A stretch of DNA of 10,243 nt from JAVBOW01 sp031551595 (GTDB taxonomy: Bacteria; Bacteroidota; Bacteroidia; Bacteroidales; Rikenellaceae): positions 1-10,243 of the forward strand of contig JAVBNK010000073.1 in NCBI GenBank assembly GCA_031551595.1. Direction: 5' to 3'. Of the stretch, positions 5,705 to 10,243 are shown piece after piece. Position 1 is the stretch's first letter. Each line of letters begins with the position of its first letter. The notes under the pieces were generated by a model that was given only the letters and a program-made list of their open reading frames with translations, ran no database searches and had not been told where the DNA came from. The position numbers and the translations under genes were made by a program.

Positions 5705-6010
5705 ACGTGAGTCGTTTGAGAAGCATGCGGGCCATCGGGCGAACGGCCTGCAATATCGTTTGCAAAGCCTTCCCTTCCTCGGGGGCTCTGCTCCGCCGGA
5801 TTCGCCAGCCGCGTTGACGCGACTATAAGTGGTTTGGGGTCTGCAAGAAAGCAACTTCCGGAGAAAGCGCTTTCCGGGCCGACAACCTACCGGCCCTCCG
5901 GCAAGGCATGGCTTACTAATGTACTGCAGGACATTCGCTTAACGGTCAAAACATCCCACGCAGGGTGCCCGTGATCCTCATTCGGATTCTTTCGCCGAAA
6001 TTCACATGAT
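5705..6010. other. Gene-free stretch right of the MITE
   Basis: No supported gene is present. GGCCTGC-AATATCGTTT-GCAAAGCCTTC (5751-5778 region) resembles the adk terminator stem at 4917-4944 in sequence and order, though its pairing is weaker. GAAAGCGCTTTC near 5865-5880 is a 12-bp perfect palindrome. Further inverted CCGG/GGCC words follow to about 5905. Nothing resembling a U-tract terminator for the converging lipoprotein gene is obvious. Confidence 0.5.
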
Positions 6011-6826
6011 TCACAAGGAAAATACCTGTACCGTATACACCTTCCCGACGGCCGGGTAACCGGCCTTGTACCGTTCGGTCAGGTCTTCCATCAGGCACAC
6101 CGGCCGACGCGAAATCGACCGGACCTCATACGAATCCGACCGGACTTCAATGGCATTCAGGTAGTGGATATTGTATTGGATGAGATGGAACGTGCGCGGC
6201 ATACCGTCGACAGCGAACCGGAGTTCCAGGTACAGGCCGTTGGAGGACATATCGTCGAGTTCCAGGCCGGACCTGACCGCATCGGCGTCTTTCTCCGGAG
6301 CCAGGGTCGCTTCCCCCGTGTATGCGCGCTCTCCGGGCCGGGCAATCCCCGTAAGGGTAAATGTATAGCCGCCCTGGACCGCCGCCGGGATCGTCGCGTA
6401 CGCATCGGCCCGGATCGCCTCTTTTTCTTCGCCGGTCAGGCCGTCGCCGGCTATCCTCACATCATGCCCCACCACCCTACCGCCGAGGGTAGTATAGCCC
6501 ACCTTGACGGAGAGCCGGCAGGTATGCCCCGCCCCGTCGCGGATCGTCACACCGGCCTCGCCGATGCCCCGGACCCCGCTGATCTGCACCACGCCGGGCG
6601 ATGTCTGTTCCACTTCGAACAGCGGGGAGTCGCATTCGACAACGTATTCGCCGTTCCCTCCGGTAATGGTAAACGTACCGCCCGCCGGAGTCGGATAGGT
6701 CAACAGAAGCGTATTTTCATAGACATTCACGGACAACGGTTCCTGCGGCTCCCCTTCGGAGCAGGAGGCGAGTACCCACACGAGGCCCGCCATCAAAAGC
6801 GGTCTGGTCAAACACACGGTATTCAT
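6011..6826 (-). CDS. Hypothetical lipoprotein (surface-type), beta-rich
   Basis: This protein has 271 residues. An N-terminal hydrophobic stretch ends in the lipobox LASC, with Cys22 as the lipidation site. The mature start CSEGEPQEP places Ser and acidic residues after the cysteine, in line with the acidic export signal that sends many Bacteroidetes lipoproteins to the cell surface. Residues ~32-108 (NTLLLTYPTPAGGTFTITGG, then VVQISGVRGIGEAGVTIRDG) look like an Ig-like beta-sandwich. The remainder has beta-type strands (YTFTLTG, LYLELRFAV, TFHLIQYNIHY). No catalytic motif or named family is recognised. The ATG at 6826 gives a proper signal peptide. It stands alone: the gene-free MITE region is downstream and a repeat-rich gap is upstream, so it is probably monocistronic. 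TCCCTTTG about 20-30 nt upstream is a one-mismatch -7 element without a clear -33 box. Confidence 0.75.
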   Translation of the reverse strand: MNTVCLTRPLLMAGLVWVLASCSEGEPQEPLSVNVYENTLLLTYPTPAGGTFTITGGNGEYVVECDSPLFEVEQTSPGVVQISGVRGIGEAGVTIRDGAGHTCRLSVKVGYTTLGGRVVGHDVRIAGDGLTGEEKEAIRADAYATIPAAVQGGYTFTLTGIARPGERAYTGEATLAPEKDADAVRSGLELDDMSSNGLYLELRFAVDGMPRTFHLIQYNIHYLNAIEVRSDSYEVRSISRRPVCLMEDLTERYKAGYPAVGKVYTVQVFSL

Positions 6827-6848
6827 AATAAGGACGGATTAGTTTTAC

Positions 6849-6910
6849 CAAAGGGAATTATAGACCATTACACTCTGTGGTTTTGCGGATTGCCGGGCGA
6901 CCCGCAACCT
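6849..6910. repeat. Intergenic motif, copy B (partner at 3008-3060)
   Basis: Contains GGGAATTATAGACC, then TTAC, CTCTGT, GGTTTT and GGGCGACC in the same order as the copy at 3008-3060. TGCGG (6884-6888) and CCGCA (6902-6906) can form a stem across TTGCC/GGCGA. On the minus strand it lies directly upstream of the lipoprotein start and supplies TATAATTCC. Copy A, by contrast, lies at a gene 3' end, so the motif is unlikely to be simply a promoter. Confidence 0.45.
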
Positions 6911-6912
6911 CT

Positions 6913-6955
6913 GCCCCGGTGGCGGCGCCACGGAGTGGCGCGAGTTCGGGGAAAC
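6913..6955. repeat. Competing hairpins with a shared central arm
   Basis: GTGGC (6919-6923), GCCAC (6927-6931) and GTGGC (6935-6939) lie in a row. The middle arm can pair with either side. The right-hand form extends to a 7-bp stem, GCGCCAC-GGA-GTGGCGC (6925-6941). CCCCG/CGGGG may close an outer stem. The geometry is attenuator-like, but no gene follows on the plus strand for over 400 bp, so it is more likely a REP-type palindrome. Confidence 0.35.
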
Positions 6956-7337
6956 AGATCGTGTAAATCAGAATATAATTACCGCCCTAAAGGTAGAGAA
7001 AAACAACCGTACGGCCAAATAACCGTTGTCCCTGCCACTCCCTATGCCTGGCGGCGACATGTTTTCGCCGGATCACTCCTTAATCCGGCCGTGAGGTTCC
7101 GCCGTCGCCCGGCATAGTCCCGGATCGATACGGCTCTGCCCTCGTCCGCAGCGCCGGTTGGCACCGGTTCCGGGCAACGATCCGCCAAAGGGTCCGACGG
7201 CCGGGGAAAAAGGAACCCGTTATCCTATACCGCCCCCCCCGGGCGGAGCCCCTAAACCGCCGCCGGACCCGGCCTGCTGTTCGGAAACTAACACTAAAGA
7301 TTAAAACCCGAAAGGGATACCGTATATAAAAAAGTAT
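6956..7337. other. Gene-free remainder of the gap before the small secreted protein
   Basis: No supported gene on either strand. Visible structure: CCGGAT-N9-ATCCGG at 7068-7088; CCGGT-TGGC-ACCGG near 7155-7170; and an eight-C run (7233-7240) that forms CCGCCC-N5-GGGCGG (7230-7246). The last ~60 bases turn AT-rich, as expected before a promoter. Confidence 0.5.
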
Positions 7338-7345
7338 TACTTTTG
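7338..7345 (+). promoter_or_regulatory. Bacteroidetes-type -7 element TACTTTTG
   Basis: TACTTTTG matches TAnnTTTG exactly and lies in an AT-rich patch 23 nt upstream of the GTG at 7369. No clear TTTG -33 box is seen 19-21 nt upstream, so the promoter may be weak or activator-dependent. No other promoter is visible before nuoA, so this one could also drive the nuo genes. Confidence 0.5.
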
Positions 7346-7368
7346 CGGCATCGATTAATTTTTCGGCT

Positions 7369-7716
7369 GTGAAAACTGCAAGGATCGTCTGCATATTGTT
7401 GCTCGGGCTGGGTGTGGCGGCGGGGTGGTTGCGCCCTGAGGCCGCGGCTGCCGGCGACAGGCCGCAGGCCGTATGCGTCTTGTCCGATCACCTGCCCTCC
7501 GTGCCCTGCGACGCCTACTCCGAGGCCCGGGTGTCGCTGCCGACGGCCAAATCGATCACAGGCGAAGACCACTCCCCATACTCCAAATCGGTCCGGACCC
7601 TCGCCTGGCGCGGGACGGACGGTTGCCTCAGGCCATTCTACGGCTGTAACGGCTGCCCCGATGCGGCCTTGGCCGCATTCTGCCGCCTGAGCCTGCTCGG
7701 ACGGTTCAACATTTAA
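7369..7716 (+). CDS. Small secreted cysteine-containing protein of unknown function
   Basis: GTG-initiated ORF of 115 residues beginning MKTARIVCILLLGLGVAAGW, a basic N-terminus plus hydrophobic core typical of a signal peptide, probably cut in the Ala run near residue 28. The mature part has six cysteines (36, 47, 86, 93, 96, 105), including a GCNGC pair, suggesting disulfides or metal binding after export. I do not recognise a family. The start is supported by the promoter element at 7338-7345 and the signal peptide. It lies 75 nt upstream of nuoA on the same strand, separated by two small hairpins. It may be co-transcribed with the nuo genes, but nothing in its sequence ties it to complex I. 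Confidence 0.55.
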   Translation: MKTARIVCILLLGLGVAAGWLRPEAAAAGDRPQAVCVLSDHLPSVPCDAYSEARVSLPTAKSITGEDHSPYSKSVRTLAWRGTDGCLRPFYGCNGCPDAALAAFCRLSLLGRFNI

Positions 7717-7718
7717 CC

Positions 7719-7758
7719 TGCCGAGGCAGGCCTCCCCGTGCGCCGGAGATCTTCCGGC
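7719..7758 (+). terminator. Two small hairpins between the secreted protein gene and nuoA
   Basis: CCTGC-CGAG-GCAGG (7719-7732) and GCCGGA-GATCT-TCCGGC (7742-7758) follow the stop at 7716. Neither has a T-tract. They could reduce read-through or stabilise a processed nuo mRNA end. Terminator function is tentative. Confidence 0.35.
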
Positions 7759-7791
7759 ATGACCGTATCGTAATAACAACCAGAATTATAT

Positions 7792-8145
7792 ATGAGCAAT
7801 TCCGCATTGTTTTTGGTCGTACTCGTGACCGCGCTTTTCCTGGTCGGCGCGGCGCTGGTGCTGGCCTGGCTGCTGGCCCCCCGCTCGTCGAACCAGCTCA
7901 AAGGACAGCCCTATGAGTGCGGCATCCCTACGCGGGGCACGTCCTGGATGCAGTTCCGCGTGGGATACTACCTGTTCGCGATCCTCTTCCTGGTGTTCGA
8001 CGTGGAGACCGTGCTGCTGTTCCCGTGGGCGACCGTGATGAAGGACATGGGGCCTGACGGACTGGCGTGCGTCGTGTTCTTTTTGGTGGTGCTGACCCTC
8101 GGGCTGGCTTACGCGTGGAAGAAAGGAGCGCTGAAATGGAAGTAA
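7792..8145 (+). CDS. nuoA: NADH-quinone oxidoreductase subunit A
   Basis: Membrane subunit of complex I (NDH-1), at the junction between the peripheral arm and the membrane domain. The protein has 117 residues, normal for NuoA, with three transmembrane helices at about 5-30, 57-80 and 88-110. The conserved loop QPYECGIP follows helix 1, carrying the quinone-site-proximal cysteine. VGYYLFAILFLVFDVE in helix 2, with its conserved acidic residues, is diagnostic. The ATG at 7792 follows an AT-rich stretch without a Shine-Dalgarno sequence. Its last codons overlap the nuoB start by 10 nt (8136-8145), indicating translational coupling. Confidence 0.96.
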   Translation: MSNSALFLVVLVTALFLVGAALVLAWLLAPRSSNQLKGQPYECGIPTRGTSWMQFRVGYYLFAILFLVFDVETVLLFPWATVMKDMGPDGLACVVFFLVVLTLGLAYAWKKGALKWK

Positions 8146-8747
8146 AGAAAATACTCATCCCCGACATGAAGTACGAGGACTTCCGGGACAATGAATACCT
8201 CGAAACGTACGTCGACGAGCTGCGCCGCAACGGCGTGAACATCTTCGTGGGCAAGATCAACGACTTCATCAACTGGGGACGCTCGAATTCCGTATGGCCG
8301 CTCACGTTCGCGACGAGCTGCTGCGGCATCGAGTTCATGTGTGTGGGCGCGGCGCGGACGGACTTCGCCCGTTTCGGGTGGGAAGTGACGCGCAACAGCC
8401 CCCGGCAGGCCGACGTGATCTTCGTCTGCGGCACGATCGTACACAAGATGGCGCCGGTACTGAAACGCCTCTACGAACAGATGGCCGAGCCGCGCTACGT
8501 GATGGCGATCGGCAGCTGCGCCATCAGCGGGGGGCCGTTCAAAAGTTCGTACCACACGGTGATGGGCGTCGACAAGATCATCCCGGTGGATGTCTACGTG
8601 CCGGGCTGCCCTCCGCGTCCGGACGCCGTGCTGTACGGCATGATGCAGCTCTCGCGCAAGATAAAAGTGCAGGATTTCTTCCGCCTGCCCGGGCAACCCG
8701 CCGTCAAACCCGAAAATGAAGCCTCCGATGGAAGCGATAAAGAATAG
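8136..8747 (+). CDS. nuoB: NADH-quinone oxidoreductase subunit B (N2 cluster subunit)
   Basis: Peripheral-arm subunit that holds the terminal [4Fe-4S] cluster N2, which passes electrons to quinone. The protein has 203 residues. The N2 ligands are visible as Cys62-Cys63 (ATSCCGIEFM), Cys128 (AIGSCAISGGPF) and Cys158 (YVPGCPPRPDAV). GAARTDFARFGWEVTRNSPRQADV is also typical of the family. The ATG at 8136 was chosen over in-frame upstream codons: it begins the usual N-terminus, overlaps the nuoA stop, and has an AGGAG Shine-Dalgarno sequence 7-8 nt upstream, unusual among the genes here. The polar tail (PENEASDGSDKE) overlaps the nuoC start. Confidence 0.96.
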   Translation: MEVKKILIPDMKYEDFRDNEYLETYVDELRRNGVNIFVGKINDFINWGRSNSVWPLTFATSCCGIEFMCVGAARTDFARFGWEVTRNSPRQADVIFVCGTIVHKMAPVLKRLYEQMAEPRYVMAIGSCAISGGPFKSSYHTVMGVDKIIPVDVYVPGCPPRPDAVLYGMMQLSRKIKVQDFFRLPGQPAVKPENEASDGSDKE

Positions 8748-9219
8748 GTTCCCCGCCGCCGAAATCACCGAAGCGGACGGGCGGTTGACGGTCACGGTGC
8801 CGATGGACGGACTGTACGACGTGGCCTCGGCGCTGCGCAACGAAATGGGTTTCGACTACCTGATCGATCTGGTGGGCATGGACTGGGGCGAAAGCCTGGG
8901 TGTGATCTACTACTTGTCGCGTTCGGAGGTCCCGGCGGAGGTGCTCGCGCTGAAAACCTCGGCCACGGAGCGCGAAAAGCCCGAACTGTACTCGGTGAGC
9001 GACCTTTGGGAAGTTGCCGAGGTGTATGAGCGCGAGGTGTACGACTTCTTCGGCATCCGTTTCCTGAACCATCCCGACATGCGCCGCATTTTCCTGCGCG
9101 CCGACTGGAAGGGCTACCCGCTGCGCAAGGATTACGACGCCTACCCGGCGATCAATCCCGTGCCGAAGCACTACGAGATCCTGTCCGACATGGAAACCAT
9201 CCCCACGGTGACCATGTAG
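8716..9219 (+). CDS. nuoC: NADH-quinone oxidoreductase subunit C (30-kDa subunit)
   Basis: Peripheral-arm scaffold subunit of complex I that contacts NuoD. The protein has 167 residues. The complex-I 30-kDa signature is complete: EREVYDFFGIRFLNHPDMRR (105-124), then IFLRADWKGYPLRKDY to 140. The start is either ATG 8716 (32-nt overlap with nuoB) or ATG 8728 (four residues shorter). Neither has a Shine-Dalgarno sequence, so translation probably depends on coupling to nuoB. It ends in TAG at 9217-9219, followed with no gap and in the same frame by the nuoD ATG. NuoC and NuoD are a single fused protein in several bacteria, including E. coli; here they are split by one stop codon. Confidence 0.95.
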   Translation: MKPPMEAIKNRFPAAEITEADGRLTVTVPMDGLYDVASALRNEMGFDYLIDLVGMDWGESLGVIYYLSRSEVPAEVLALKTSATEREKPELYSVSDLWEVAEVYEREVYDFFGIRFLNHPDMRRIFLRADWKGYPLRKDYDAYPAINPVPKHYEILSDMETIPTVTM

Positions 9220-10243
9220 ATGGGCCAGCGGGTCGAGGAAACGCGCAAGCTGTTCACCGACGACGAGTATGTAGTCAACTTCGGGCCCCAGCACCCGGCG
9301 ATGCACGGGGTGCTGCACCTGCGCGTGTCGCTCGACGGCGAGATCATCCGCAAGGTCGACCCCAATTTCGGCTATATCCACCGCGGCATCGAAAAGATGT
9401 GCGAAGCCTATACCTACCCCCAGATCCTGCACCTGACGGACCGGCTGGACTACCTCTCGGGCACGATGAACCGCCATGCGGCGTGCCTGTGCTGCGAGGA
9501 GGCGCTGCAGCTGGAAGTGCCGGAGCGGGCGCAGTACGTCCGCACGATCATGGACGAGCTGACGCGCATCGCCTCCCACCTGCTGGGCTGGGGGTGCATG
9601 TGCATGGACATGGGCTCGATCACGGCCTTCGTCTACGGGATGCGCGACCGCGAAAAGATCATGGACATCTTCGAGCAGACCGCCGGAGGCCGCCTGATGG
9701 CCAACTATAACGTCATCGGCGGGGTGGCCAACGACATCCATCCCGACTTCCAGCGCCGCGTCGGGGAATTCATCCCCTATATGCGCAAGATGCTCAGGGA
9801 ACACCACTTGCTCTTCACGGGCAATCCCATCGCCCGCGGGCGCATGGAGGGCGTGGGTTACCTCCCGCGGGAGCAGGCCATCGCGCTGGGCGCCACAGGC
9901 CCCACCGGACGCGCCTCGGGGTGGCACAACGACATCAGCAAGATCGACCCCTATGCCGCCTCCGGCAAGGTCGACTTCGAGGAGGTGCTGCGCCCGGGCG
10001 GGATGACCTTCGACCGCTACATCATCCGCCTGGACGAGATCGAGCAGTCGCTGCGCATCATCGAGCAACTCGTGGACAACATCCCGGAAGGCCCCTTCGC
10101 GGCCAGGACCAAAGCGGTCGTCCGCCTGCCCGAGGGGGACTACTTCCGGCGCGTGGAGAATGCCCGGGGGCAGTTCGGGGTGCACATCACCTCGACCGGC
10201 GACAAAAATCCCTACCGGATCAAGTTCCGCTCGCCGTCGCTGA
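9220..10243 (+). CDS. nuoD: NADH-quinone oxidoreductase subunit D (49-kDa subunit), 3' end outside window
   Basis: Peripheral-arm subunit that forms the quinone-binding cavity with NuoB; related to the large subunit of NiFe hydrogenases. The frame is open from ATG 9220 to the window edge, giving 341 residues. Diagnostic segments: VVNFGPQHPAMHGVLHLRV (with the quinone-site His), GYIHRGIEKMCE, LHLTDRLDYLSGTMNRHA, LTRIASHLLGWG, GGRLMANYNVIGGVANDIH, LGATGPTGRASG and EGPFAARTK, then SPSL at the edge. The start abuts the nuoC stop in the same frame. No Shine-Dalgarno sequence precedes it, so termination-reinitiation from nuoC is the likely mode of translation. About 50-60 residues are expected beyond the edge, judging from the family's usual length. 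Confidence 0.96.
   Translation, partial: MGQRVEETRKLFTDDEYVVNFGPQHPAMHGVLHLRVSLDGEIIRKVDPNFGYIHRGIEKMCEAYTYPQILHLTDRLDYLSGTMNRHAACLCCEEALQLEVPERAQYVRTIMDELTRIASHLLGWGCMCMDMGSITAFVYGMRDREKIMDIFEQTAGGRLMANYNVIGGVANDIHPDFQRRVGEFIPYMRKMLREHHLLFTGNPIARGRMEGVGYLPREQAIALGATGPTGRASGWHNDISKIDPYAASGKVDFEEVLRPGGMTFDRYIIRLDEIEQSLRIIEQLVDNIPEGPFAARTKAVVRLPEGDYFRRVENARGQFGVHITSTGDKNPYRIKFRSPSL

Noticed and set aside
6164..7117. 317-codon plus-strand frame opposite the lipoprotein gene
   Set aside because: It is antisense to a gene with a signal peptide and lipobox, runs through the repeat-rich gap, and has no coherent protein features.
1..10243. tRNA, rRNA, tmRNA, RNase P RNA, CRISPR array, phage or defence genes
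   Set aside because: Looked for on both strands by signature words and repeat periodicity; nothing convincing was found. Weakly conserved small RNAs cannot be excluded by eye.

Overview
This window most likely comes from a GC-rich member of the Bacteroidales; Alistipes or another Rikenellaceae fits best. The evidence for this is the Bacteroidetes-type promoters (TTTG followed by TAnnTTTG) with almost no Shine-Dalgarno sequences, a PorT/OmpW-style outer-membrane barrel protein, a lipoprotein with an acidic +3 residue after the lipid cysteine, and a nuoABCD arrangement. Overall base composition looks high in GC. The genus is inferred, since no marker in the window fixes it.

Layout, left to right. 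(1) Positions 1-2692, plus strand: the 3' end of the replicative helicase gene dnaB, then a signal-peptide-bearing outer-membrane beta-barrel gene, then comM/yifB (AAA+ Mg-chelatase-like helicase). They are only 12-13 nt apart, so a single transcript is likely. (2) Positions 2693-3196: a gene-free gap between convergent genes. It holds a degenerate two-copy tandem repeat, a short motif that recurs near 6850, and two strong hairpins. (3) Positions 3197-4891: thiL (minus) and adk (plus) diverge from two overlapping promoters packed into less than 50 bp. A stem-loop follows adk. (4) Positions 4951-6010: about 1.06 kb with no convincing conventional gene. It is rich in hairpins and contains a 165-bp MITE-like element with 21-bp terminal inverted repeats and a TTA target duplication. 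The MITE encloses a 38-codon ORF. (5) Positions 6011-6826, minus strand: an unrecognised surface-type lipoprotein. (6) Positions 6827-7368: a second repeat- and hairpin-rich gap, ending in a promoter. (7) Positions 7369-10243, plus strand: a small secreted cysteine-containing protein of unknown function, then nuoA, nuoB, nuoC and the first 341 codons of nuoD, running off the right edge.

The conserved genes are housekeeping: replication (DnaB), DNA branch migration in recombination or transformation (ComM), thiamine diphosphate synthesis (ThiL), adenylate homeostasis (Adk) and the peripheral/membrane junction of respiratory complex I (NuoABCD). I see no defence system, phage, CRISPR array, biosynthetic cluster, tRNA or rRNA. 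The items that deserve a second look are the MITE with its enclosed ORF, the in-frame TAG-ATG junction between nuoC and nuoD, the SSB-like acidic tip on DnaB, the overlapping thiL/adk promoters, and the repeated motifs in the intergenic gaps.
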